DNA of 33,717 nt from Oscillospiraceae bacterium (lineage in GTDB: Bacteria; Bacillota; Clostridia; UMGS1810): positions 1-33,717 of the forward strand of contig SVJK01000019.1 of the NCBI GenBank assembly GCA_015069015.1, written 5' to 3'. The first letter of the stretch is position 1. Each line of letters begins with the position of its first letter. The notes below the pieces were generated by a model. That model was given only the letters and a program-made list of their open reading frames with translations. It was not told the DNA's origin and made no database searches. The position numbers and the translations under genes are program-made. This document shows, one piece after another, positions 14,951 to 23,798 of the stretch.

Positions 14951-17900
14951 ATGAAAAATAATAATTTGCACAAAATGATTTCATTTATCTGTGCTTTGTT
15001 TCTTGCGCTTTCTGCCTCTCTTTCAAGTGCTGTAACATATGCTAAAGATGAGGTGAACAATTCGATGACAGACGGAACAATCATAATTGAAGCAGAAGAT
15101 ATGGCATATGAATCCACAATGCACCTCGTTGAAGATTCCAAAGCATCAGGCTTAAAAGCCATGATGGTCTATGGACTCTACACCCCTCAGGCAGACCGCA
15201 CAAGTCCAAGTCTTTCAGATAGCCCTGATTTGAGTCTCACTTTCACATCAGACACATCAAAAACAGTATATTTCTGGATGAGAGCGAAAATGCCCAACGG
15301 AAGTTCAGACTCATTTTTCTATTCTGTGAAAGGTGAAAATTACAGAGTAAAACATCTTAACTCAGAACTCTATGACTCAAATGAATATCACTGGGTATAT
15401 GTCACATCCTTTGAAACTATTTCAGAAGGTGATGAGGTTGATTTTAAAATTCAGTACAGAGAACCAAATTTAATCTTTGATAAGTTTGTTTTTACAGATG
15501 ATATAACTTTTGATCCCAAAGAGATTAATGATGTTCCAACGGGTGAATGGAGAGATTATTCAACTCTCTATCCTCTCCCCGAAATAAAACCCATAGACGG
15601 ACATCCGAGACTTCTTTTTACCAAAAATGATATTCAAAGAATTCTCAAAAATGCATCACATCCTGATATGAAAGATGTGTTCGATGCAACAAGTGCCTGT
15701 GCAGACTCTTTTGTCACAGGAATTCTTGACACGTCAAAAACAAAGAATTATAACGAGGGAATGCTTGAAATCATATGTGCAAAAGCATTCTATTATGCCC
15801 TTGGCTTGCGTGATGAATCCTATGCCCAAAACGCAATAGACGGCATGAAAAACTACCTTAACACAGTTCGTTTTGACTATTCTTTAGGTGATGAAACCCG
15901 TGACATAGGCTTTGTTATGATGACGTCTGCCGCGGTATATGACTGGTGTTATGATAAACTCACAGATGATGATAAAGAATTTTTCATATACAAAATGAAA
16001 GCCCTTGCAAAAAACACAGAAGTCGGCTATCCGCCAACAAAAATGCAGTCCATTTTCGGTCACGGCGGAGAAGGTGAGGTTTTGGCTTATCCTCTTGCCT
16101 GCGGTATTGCAGTGTATGATGAAGACAAAGAATTTTACAATATAACTGCAGGAAGAGTTTTCTCGGAATTTGTCGGGGCAAGAATAATGTGGAATAAATC
16201 AGGTGCTCACTCTGTTGGTCATGCCTATGGTCTCACACGCTTTGACTGGGAAAACTTTGCAAATCTTCTCTTCAGAGGAATGGGCATGGAAAACATTATG
16301 GGAACAGATGAAGACATCACATCTGTTGCCCATTGGTTTATGCGTTCACGCCTTCCCAATGGCTCTCATATGAAAATAGGTGATGACTATGCATGGAGTG
16401 CATGGACTCCCCGTACATGGTGGAGAACATCTGACACATCTTTTGCATTTGTATCACATCTTACAGATGATCCGTATATAAGCCGGTTATCTCTCATAAA
16501 TGACTATATATCAGGAGATAAAGTTTTCTATAAAGCAATAGTTCCTGCAATTCTTCTGGCTAATCCCGAATCAGAGAAAGAATTTTCAGACTCTCTTCCC
16601 CTTGCCAACAAAACTGACTATCCTCTTTCTTCAATTCAGGCAAGAACAAACTGGAAAATGGGCATAAACTCTAATGCTGCAGTAGCATATTTTGAGGCAA
16701 GAGAAAAACAGTATAATGACCACGCTCACGCAGACCTTGGTTCATTTCAGATTTATTATAAAGGCTATCTTGCAATCGCCGGAGGATCATATAACGGAAA
16801 AGACGGCGGATGGGGAACAAGCCACTACTGGAACTACTATACAAGAACAATAGCAAATAACTGTATGACAGTTTTTGATCCAAACGAAAAAACATGGGGA
16901 AACTATGCAAATGACGGCGGTCAGAAACTTTCACCCGACATATATCAGTATGATGAATACATGAATCAGCCTGACGAGGCAAAAACAGAAGGCTTTTACA
17001 TCGGGCCAAATGATAAAACCCCTGAATTTTCATATATCAAAACCAATCTTACAGGTGCATACGGTGCAAACAAGGTTGAAAATCATCAGAGATCAATGGT
17101 GTTTATGGATCTTGACAATGATGAATATCCTGCATCGGTAATAATTTTTGATAACATAACATCTTCCGATAAAACATTTAAAAAGACTTGGCTAATGAAC
17201 ACAGTATCAGAACCAGAAATTTCAGGGAATACATCTGTTGTATCAAGAACAGATAACGGCTACAACGGAAAACTTGTAAACAAAACCCTTATCCCCGAAA
17301 CTTCATCCATATCAAAAGTTGGAGGAGAAGGGAAAGATTCATATGTAAACGGCAAAAACTATCCCAATGAAGACTTAAATGATACCTACGATTCAGAACA
17401 GGGAGCGTGGAGAATAGAAATTTCACCGAAAAATGAAAGCCAAAAAGATTTGTTCCTTAACTCAATGTATGTAACAGATTATGACAAAAATCTTCCCGAG
17501 CTTCCAATGTATAAGGAAGAAACAGATTCCCTTGTGGGAGTAACTGTTATGGACAGGGCAGTATATTTTTCAAAAGATAAAAATGTGTCAGACACTGTAA
17601 CCCTCACTTTAAGAGACAACGGATATGAAACGGTAAAATGTCTTGTTACAGATATAGATGAGGGAATCTGGAAGGTGTCATATTCTGACGGTACATATAA
17701 GTTATATAGTGCAGATTCTGAAGAAAAGACTCTCTATTTCAGAGCAAAACCCGGCATTTATACTCTGACAAAACAGACAAGCGGTCAGGTCATGGAAGAA
17801 GAATATCTTCCCATGGAAAAACCATCTTATGGTGATTTCCTTGTATATAACAAAAAAATGAGTCAGTTTGTTCCCCTGGATGATGAATGTATCATAGAAA

Positions 17901-19450
17901 ACGGGAAAAAACTTGTACCGATAAAAGGCATCACCGAAGGTCTTGGCGGAGTTTTTGAGAAAAACGGACAGACTTTTAAAGTTATCGTAAACAAAGAAGA
18001 ATGTCTGATGACTATTGGTAAAACCGCCGCAATTTCTGAAGATGGTGAATATGAACTTTCCGTTGCTCCAAAAGAGATTGATGGCGTGATATATGTATGT
18101 TCCGACGATTTATGGAACACAGATTTTGATACAAAAGCATCCATACTCACAATTAATAATAACGGCAGTATCCGCACACCAGTATCCCTGACACAAAATC
18201 TCATTAATTCCGGAGAAAGTGTGCCGGCAGGAACAAATCTTGAATTTAATCTTAACCTGTCAGATAATGCAAAGTCAATAATTTCAGGCGGCGGAAATAT
18301 TTTGGCTCTTCAAAACGGAAAAGAAATATATTCAAAAGATAATAAGGTAACATTTACAATTGAAGACGGTATAAACACTTTAAGAGCAATAGTTTATGAT
18401 AAAGATGGAAATGTCAAAGAAAAATCAGAGGATTTTTTGGTGTACGGCATAGGCTTTGAACCTAATGAGAGCCTTCCCGGCTACGTTTCTGATTTTGATA
18501 AAAAAGCAGTTGGTTGGTTTGATTCAAGTGCAAATTATTCAAGCAAGTATTATGCTGATCCTGACACAAGCCGTAATCAGGGAAAAGTTGCATATGGCAA
18601 ATGGAGTAAGGACAATAGTGCATCTCCCAAATATTCCAGCGGAAGACTTTTCACTGTGACAAATCCCCTAAGCGTTTCTCAGGGGCGATTCTTTGAAGTT
18701 TCGGCAGACATAAAGACTAACGCACCGGTAAATAAGAAAACTTTCCATTTGCTCAATTTCACCTTTAACAAACAAAACCCCATAACAGATATCTCACAAG
18801 AGGGATTCGGGGTTGGAATAATGGTGACAGACAAAGGAAAAATCTGTTGCTATAATGGAAACGCCGGCACAACCGAAATCAATGCTGATTTAAACAATTG
18901 GCATAACTATAAAATAATCTTTGACACAAATCCCGGAGGCACACCTAAAGGATATTACTACATAGATAATGTACTGATATATGTCATTAAAAGTGCCAGC
19001 ACAAACATCCGCGCTGTTCAGAGCCTTGATATTTCAGCGGTTTCTGATGGTGTAAATGATACAGAACTCTTTATTGATAATATGACTCTGAAAACTTTTG
19101 ACAGTTCATCTGTTGCTTATATTCCCGAAAGTGTCAGAATATATAGTTCTGATACTGAGATTTTCAAAAAATCAGAGATAGACTTATCCTCACCTCTTAT
19201 AATCAAAGGTTCAACTGAAGAATTTTTGACAGATGGAAAGGTTTATGCAATTCTTGCCATAAAGAAAAACGGAGAACTTATAGACATATATGGAAATGAA
19301 GTTCAAAGCGGTGATGGTGTTTCAAACTTTGAACTGACCGCTGAGTCACTTCCAAATGACATAAGAGAAGGAAACTATACATTTACACTCTATATATGGG
19401 GAGATAATATACATCCGCATACAAGAAAATATGAAATCTTAAATAAATGA
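14951..19450 (+). CDS. Giant secreted heparinase II-like polysaccharide lyase (lyase A, 1499 aa)
   Basis: Secreted multidomain enzyme. Order: signal peptide (about 1-31, ending VTYAKD); beta-sandwich beginning IIIEAEDMAYE (42-190); helical toroid (about 215-560); heparinase II/III beta-sandwich (about 565-900); copper amine oxidase N-like module (about 975-1070); Ig-like segment (about 1075-1165); a LamG-like module shared with two downstream proteins (about 1166-1385); C-terminal beta domain (1385-1499). Candidate active site: H371 and E374 in FGHGGEGE, Y426 in HAYGLTRF, and H591/H593 in NDHAHADLGSF. The His-x2-Glu spacing and the 55-residue gap to the Tyr equal those I recall for heparinase II (H202, E205, Y257). 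It probably cleaves a uronate polysaccharide at the cell surface. It is a paralogue of the 23799-27437 product and has a strong GGGAGG site before the ATG. Confidence 0.82.
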   Translation: MKNNNLHKMISFICALFLALSASLSSAVTYAKDEVNNSMTDGTIIIEAEDMAYESTMHLVEDSKASGLKAMMVYGLYTPQADRTSPSLSDSPDLSLTFTSDTSKTVYFWMRAKMPNGSSDSFFYSVKGENYRVKHLNSELYDSNEYHWVYVTSFETISEGDEVDFKIQYREPNLIFDKFVFTDDITFDPKEINDVPTGEWRDYSTLYPLPEIKPIDGHPRLLFTKNDIQRILKNASHPDMKDVFDATSACADSFVTGILDTSKTKNYNEGMLEIICAKAFYYALGLRDESYAQNAIDGMKNYLNTVRFDYSLGDETRDIGFVMMTSAAVYDWCYDKLTDDDKEFFIYKMKALAKNTEVGYPPTKMQSIFGHGGEGEVLAYPLACGIAVYDEDKEFYNITAGRVFSEFVGARIMWNKSGAHSVGHAYGLTRFDWENFANLLFRGMGMENIMGTDEDITSVAHWFMRSRLPNGSHMKIGDDYAWSAWTPRTWWRTSDTSFAFVSHLTDDPYISRLSLINDYISGDKVFYKAIVPAILLANPESEKEFSDSLPLANKTDYPLSSIQARTNWKMGINSNAAVAYFEAREKQYNDHAHADLGSFQIYYKGYLAIAGGSYNGKDGGWGTSHYWNYYTRTIANNCMTVFDPNEKTWGNYANDGGQKLSPDIYQYDEYMNQPDEAKTEGFYIGPNDKTPEFSYIKTNLTGAYGANKVENHQRSMVFMDLDNDEYPASVIIFDNITSSDKTFKKTWLMNTVSEPEISGNTSVVSRTDNGYNGKLVNKTLIPETSSISKVGGEGKDSYVNGKNYPNEDLNDTYDSEQGAWRIEISPKNESQKDLFLNSMYVTDYDKNLPELPMYKEETDSLVGVTVMDRAVYFSKDKNVSDTVTLTLRDNGYETVKCLVTDIDEGIWKVSYSDGTYKLYSADSEEKTLYFRAKPGIYTLTKQTSGQVMEEEYLPMEKPSYGDFLVYNKKMSQFVPLDDECIIENGKKLVPIKGITEGLGGVFEKNGQTFKVIVNKEECLMTIGKTAAISEDGEYELSVAPKEIDGVIYVCSDDLWNTDFDTKASILTINNNGSIRTPVSLTQNLINSGESVPAGTNLEFNLNLSDNAKSIISGGGNILALQNGKEIYSKDNKVTFTIEDGINTLRAIVYDKDGNVKEKSEDFLVYGIGFEPNESLPGYVSDFDKKAVGWFDSSANYSSKYYADPDTSRNQGKVAYGKWSKDNSASPKYSSGRLFTVTNPLSVSQGRFFEVSADIKTNAPVNKKTFHLLNFTFNKQNPITDISQEGFGVGIMVTDKGKICCYNGNAGTTEINADLNNWHNYKIIFDTNPGGTPKGYYYIDNVLIYVIKSASTNIRAVQSLDISAVSDGVNDTELFIDNMTLKTFDSSSVAYIPESVRIYSSDTEIFKKSEIDLSSPLIIKGSTEEFLTDGKVYAILAIKKNGELIDIYGNEVQSGDGVSNFELTAESLPNDIREGNYTFTLYIWGDNIHPHTRKYEILNK

Positions 19451-19467
19451 TGAAAGGAATGATATGG

Positions 19468-21138
19468 ATGAAAAGATTTGCTATAGGTGCAGTTTCAGCA
19501 TTATATGTGCTTTCATCTGTCGCATTTGCCGAAATTAACGTGGCAATTACTGATTCTGCAAATAATAAAGTACGCATATCAGGAGACGCCGAAAAAGGGG
19601 ACGAAGTTACACTTGTTGTATTAAATGACGGCATGACAGAAGCAGACCTTAAAGGAGGAACGGAAGATGCACTTGTGTATGCAAGGAGCAAAGTTGCATC
19701 GGATGACGGATATGCTTTTAACTTTACTATGAACACACCTTTGGGCGGTGACGGATTTACTGCCATTGTTTCAAAAGGCGGACAAAAGGAAAGCAAAGTT
19801 TTCACTTTCTATTCAGATTCCCAGAAACGTACATTCATATCAGGACTAAATTCGGGAGACATAACATCAGATGATGTTGAAACCGCATTTTCAATGTTTA
19901 ATATGAAAGATGATGAATTGGTTCTTGGGGCAGACTATGAAAAAATCTCAAAAATTCTTCAGGGAATACGTGATGAAGAAGATTTTACACAAAACACAAA
20001 TGAATTTACCAAAAAACTAAAGCAGGCAACAGTAATTAACGCTTTAAACAATGGTGACGAAACCATGTTTTCAGAGACTTCAGAATTTCTTTTTAATGAA
20101 GAATTCGGTTTTTCAGACCTTGATGAATATGATGAGTATTCATTCATAAACGAAACAGGAAAAGAAAACATAAAAAATGCTCTTTTGTCAAAAGACATAA
20201 AAAGCACAGGCGACCTTGTTGACAAATTTAAAAATGGTATATATCTTGAAGTTCTCACAAATTATTATATGGAAGGTTCAGGACACGTTAAACCCTACTT
20301 TGACAAATATGAATCTGCATATATTGATGCAGGATTTAATCTTAATCTTCTAAAGAGCATAAAAACACAAGACAAAAACAAGGTGTATTCAGAAGTTGCC
20401 TCGTCTTCTGAAAAAACACTTTCCTCCCTTGCTCAAAGTTTTAACAAAAAAGCAAAATCTTTCTCTGAAACATCATCTTCCGCCGGCGGAGGCGGCGGTG
20501 GAGGCGGTGGCGGTGGTTCAAACAACACTGTTATGACAGATTCCACCGATACCGACATGAATGTTGGTGTTAAAGATTCCCCATCCTCATCCGATTCGGG
20601 GGAAAATTTAGGAGTTGTATATACAGACGTGAGTTCTGATTTCTGGGCTTTTGAATACGTTAATGCACTTTCTGAAAAAGGAATAATAAACGGAAAAGGA
20701 AATGGGATTTTTGCACCTTTTGATATGGTGAAAAGGAGCGAATTCGTAAAGATGATAGTCCTTGCTCTTTCTATGGAACCCGATTCATCTCTTTGCACAT
20801 TCTCCGATATGACAAATTCATGGGCAAAACCCTATGTCGGAGTTGCGGTAAAAGCAGGATTTGTGTCAGGAGTGTCAGACACAGAATTTGCACCGGATCT
20901 CGAAATCAACCGTGAACAGGCTTGTACCATGGTTGCAAGGGCGATGGGACTTAAAGCACCCGAAATTCCCAATGTATTCACAGATGACAAAGATATCAGC
21001 GACTATGCAAAAGACTATGTATATGCACTTCGTGCAAAAGGTATCATAGACGGCAGAGCGACTGATGCAGGATTTGCCCCCAAAGATTTTCTTTCAAGAG
21101 CAGAAGCGGCAAAGATAATATATCTTATGATTCAGTAA
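19468..21138 (+). CDS. Secreted S-layer homology (SLH) protein with polyglycine linker
   Basis: This 556-aa surface protein has a signal peptide (MKRFAIGAVSALYVLSSVAFA, cleavage about 21), an Ig-like segment (22-115), a mostly alpha-helical region of unknown function (115-335), eleven consecutive glycines (340-350), a Ser/Asp-rich linker, and three SLH motifs (383-556: VSSDFWAFEYVNAL, MTNSWAKPYVGVAV, ISDYAKDYVYAL). SLH domains bind pyruvylated secondary cell-wall polymer. In-frame ATGs at 19447, 19450 and 19459 precede it, but AAAGGA at 19454-19459 and the clean signal peptide favour 19468. It lies between the two giant lyases and probably scaffolds or anchors components of the degradation system; there is no catalytic motif. 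Confidence 0.85.
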   Translation: MKRFAIGAVSALYVLSSVAFAEINVAITDSANNKVRISGDAEKGDEVTLVVLNDGMTEADLKGGTEDALVYARSKVASDDGYAFNFTMNTPLGGDGFTAIVSKGGQKESKVFTFYSDSQKRTFISGLNSGDITSDDVETAFSMFNMKDDELVLGADYEKISKILQGIRDEEDFTQNTNEFTKKLKQATVINALNNGDETMFSETSEFLFNEEFGFSDLDEYDEYSFINETGKENIKNALLSKDIKSTGDLVDKFKNGIYLEVLTNYYMEGSGHVKPYFDKYESAYIDAGFNLNLLKSIKTQDKNKVYSEVASSSEKTLSSLAQSFNKKAKSFSETSSSAGGGGGGGGGGGSNNTVMTDSTDTDMNVGVKDSPSSSDSGENLGVVYTDVSSDFWAFEYVNALSEKGIINGKGNGIFAPFDMVKRSEFVKMIVLALSMEPDSSLCTFSDMTNSWAKPYVGVAVKAGFVSGVSDTEFAPDLEINREQACTMVARAMGLKAPEIPNVFTDDKDISDYAKDYVYALRAKGIIDGRATDAGFAPKDFLSRAEAAKIIYLMIQ

Positions 21139-21173
21139 ATAACCGATAAAATGTTTTAAAGGAGGAATGACGA

Positions 21174-23786
21174 ATGATAAAAAAACTTATTACACTCATT
21201 TTGTGTATCACTTTTGTTATTTCAAATATTTCGGTTGTATTTGCTGATGTGAATGAAACAGAAGTTACAGACGGAAACAATGTGGCCTTTGTAAAGGCAA
21301 TAGGATTAATAGATGAAGAAATATCCGGCAAAGATAGTTTCACAAGGGGAGAACTTGCAAAACTTGTAACAAGAATTCTTCTCTATTCTCTTTCAGGTGT
21401 TGAAGAATCAGAACTTGTATGCACTTTTTCAGATGTTGATTCAGAATATGCACCCTATGTTATGACTGCAGTAAATTACGGAATATTAAACGGCGTTGGA
21501 AACGGTCTTTTCATGCCAAATGAAAATGTGACCTATGCACAACTTATAAAGGCAATGGTTGCAATCCTCGGACGTGATGAAGAAGCAAAAGCAAAAGGCG
21601 GATATCCAACAGGATATATGGCAGTTGCAATAGAACAGGACATAACACGATATGCTCCGTCTGACATAAATGCTCCCATAAATGTGAACGCAGTTGCAAC
21701 AGTTCTCAAACAGATGGTTAATTCATCACTTGTATATGTGGACAATAACGGAGATGTGGTAGACTATAACACTTCATACCTATGGCATTATTGCTCCATA
21801 AAGCATGTAAGTGATATTTTAGAAAGTGTGAGAGGAGTTTCCATATACAATCAGGCCATAGACTATGACGTGGTGGCAGTTGACGGAGAAAAATATAAAA
21901 TCCCTGATGATTCAATGGTAAGCCCTCATATGCTTGGGAAAAGAGTGGATGTGTTCTATAAGGAAATAAACGGCGTAAACACAGTTTTATACATAGAAGA
22001 GGCAACAGATGGTAATTTTGTCCTTGATGCAAAGGAAATAGAAAAAGCATCATCAGATGGTTATACATACTATGACGGAAAAAGAGAAAGACTTCTTTCT
22101 CTTGACTCATCCTGCATAATTTTATATAACAATAAGGTTTTGGGAAACTACACATCAAGTGATCTTAATCCTTTTAAAAATTCAACTAAAGACGGAAATA
22201 TCTTGTTGGTAGATTCTGATTCTGACAGAGACTATGACCTTGTAAAAATCACAGCCTATGATTCATATGTTGTGTCAGATGTTCAAAATGGAATTGCATT
22301 TTCAAAGAACAGAAAATTCTCGGTTGACCTTGAAAAACTTGAAAAAAATTCTGTTGTCAACCTGCTTTTTGAACCCATAGATACACAAACTATAGAAGAA
22401 GGGGATATTCTGAGTGTCCTCTATGATAAAAATAATAATATAACAGGAATAATTGTAACAATAGACAGTTTTTCAGGCATTATAGATTCCATAACATATC
22501 AGGGAGGACTTCCTGAATCTCTGGAAGTTGCAGGAAAAATTCTTTATTGTTCAAATTCTCTTTTCTCATCTGCAAATATTTCCGACCTGAAAATCGGTGC
22601 ATCTCTTAAAATGTATTTTAACCCCCAAGGACGGGTGTGCGAGATAGATTCCAAAGGATATGAATCTCTTCAGACGGCATATCTTATTGATGCAAAATCA
22701 TCTGACGGTTTAGACGCAAATATGATGGCAAAACTTCTCACATCAGGCGGAGAAATAAAGGTCAAAAACTTTGCAAAAAAAGTATCTGTAACAGTTGGCA
22801 ACGCAGATGAAGGTACAAAATCCGCATCTGATGCCGTAGCATATGCAGGTCAGACAGATGGAAGAGTAAAACGTCAGCCCATACACTACACTCTGAATTC
22901 ATCAGGCGATATTTCTCAAATTACATACCCTGACTTTGATGCGGGAACAGATGAAAACGGATTCTATCAATATCCCGATTTTGATGGTGAAACAGACCTT
23001 TCATCATATTACTACAGAGCATCACCTAAAAGTTTTGGAGCAAAACTTCTGATGGGCAACAACACAATAGTCTTAAGAGTTGCAGAAGAATCTTCAAGAG
23101 ATAATGATGACCTCTACTGTCTGTCATCTCCCACAGATTTCCTCACAGGAAATGTAAACTTAAAACTTGAAGCCTACGGTCATATTGCAAATAATCCGAT
23201 GATAGATATTATGATAGTCCGTGTAAACGAAGATAATGCATATCGCATAAATGCACAGGGTCAGGTATTCACCATAAAATCCGTAGCAAACGGGCTCGAT
23301 GCCGATGGAGAAGAAATTGCAAAGCTTACGGTTATCGGAAAAAATTCAGAAACAGAACTTATAGCAGATCCGCTTGCAGTAAGAGGACTTATTGCGGGAG
23401 ATGTCATAAGGTATGCTCAGGACGAAAAATCAATTGTAAAAACAATTGAGAAAATATTCTCCTATGAGAATATGTCACTTGTGAATCTTGCAAATCCGTC
23501 TCAAGCTTCAGTTTCGGCAGGTTCAAGATTTTTATATGGTACTGTTGTATATGCAGATGAAAATTCATTTACTGTAAGAATTGGTTCGGGCGATAGTGCC
23601 ACATACGAAAGTTATCCAACAGCAGGTTTCAAAAAAGTAGTTGTAGACTCATCCGGCAGAAAAACAGATGTGTATATTGGAAGTTCAGAGCTTCTTCTTG
23701 GTGAAAATGACTATGGCTCTCTTGCTTCAAAAGTTCTGATTCACACATCGTCACTTGATTCGGAAAGTCTTATAATATTCAAATAA
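21174..23786 (+). CDS. Secreted protein with N-terminal SLH domains and large unknown C-terminal region
   Basis: This 870-aa protein has a signal peptide (about 1-24, ending VVFA), SLH motifs at about 35-190 (ISGKDSFTRGELAKLV; FSDVDSEYAPYVMTAVNYGILNG; a degenerate third, YMAVAIEQDITRYAPSDINAPI), then about 680 residues of beta-rich sequence I do not recognise. Short beta units such as 'VVAVDGEKYKIPD...GKRVDVFYKE' seem to recur with variation. The SLH motifs are N-terminal here and C-terminal in the preceding gene, so the two proteins would display their free ends in opposite senses from the wall. AAAGGAGGAATG precedes the ATG, and the gene is 35 bases after its SLH neighbour. Candidate roles are substrate binding or an S-layer-like lattice in this locus; there is no enzymatic motif. 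Confidence 0.82.
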   Translation: MIKKLITLILCITFVISNISVVFADVNETEVTDGNNVAFVKAIGLIDEEISGKDSFTRGELAKLVTRILLYSLSGVEESELVCTFSDVDSEYAPYVMTAVNYGILNGVGNGLFMPNENVTYAQLIKAMVAILGRDEEAKAKGGYPTGYMAVAIEQDITRYAPSDINAPINVNAVATVLKQMVNSSLVYVDNNGDVVDYNTSYLWHYCSIKHVSDILESVRGVSIYNQAIDYDVVAVDGEKYKIPDDSMVSPHMLGKRVDVFYKEINGVNTVLYIEEATDGNFVLDAKEIEKASSDGYTYYDGKRERLLSLDSSCIILYNNKVLGNYTSSDLNPFKNSTKDGNILLVDSDSDRDYDLVKITAYDSYVVSDVQNGIAFSKNRKFSVDLEKLEKNSVVNLLFEPIDTQTIEEGDILSVLYDKNNNITGIIVTIDSFSGIIDSITYQGGLPESLEVAGKILYCSNSLFSSANISDLKIGASLKMYFNPQGRVCEIDSKGYESLQTAYLIDAKSSDGLDANMMAKLLTSGGEIKVKNFAKKVSVTVGNADEGTKSASDAVAYAGQTDGRVKRQPIHYTLNSSGDISQITYPDFDAGTDENGFYQYPDFDGETDLSSYYYRASPKSFGAKLLMGNNTIVLRVAEESSRDNDDLYCLSSPTDFLTGNVNLKLEAYGHIANNPMIDIMIVRVNEDNAYRINAQGQVFTIKSVANGLDADGEEIAKLTVIGKNSETELIADPLAVRGLIAGDVIRYAQDEKSIVKTIEKIFSYENMSLVNLANPSQASVSAGSRFLYGTVVYADENSFTVRIGSGDSATYESYPTAGFKKVVVDSSGRKTDVYIGSSELLLGENDYGSLASKVLIHTSSLDSESLIIFK

Positions 23787-23798
23787 GGAGGGAGAACA

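Noticed and set aside
20485-20520. Polyglycine run as a phase-variable repeat
   Set aside because: The codons are mixed GGC/GGA/GGT, not a uniform short repeat, so slipped-strand switching is unlikely, and any triplet loss would stay in frame.
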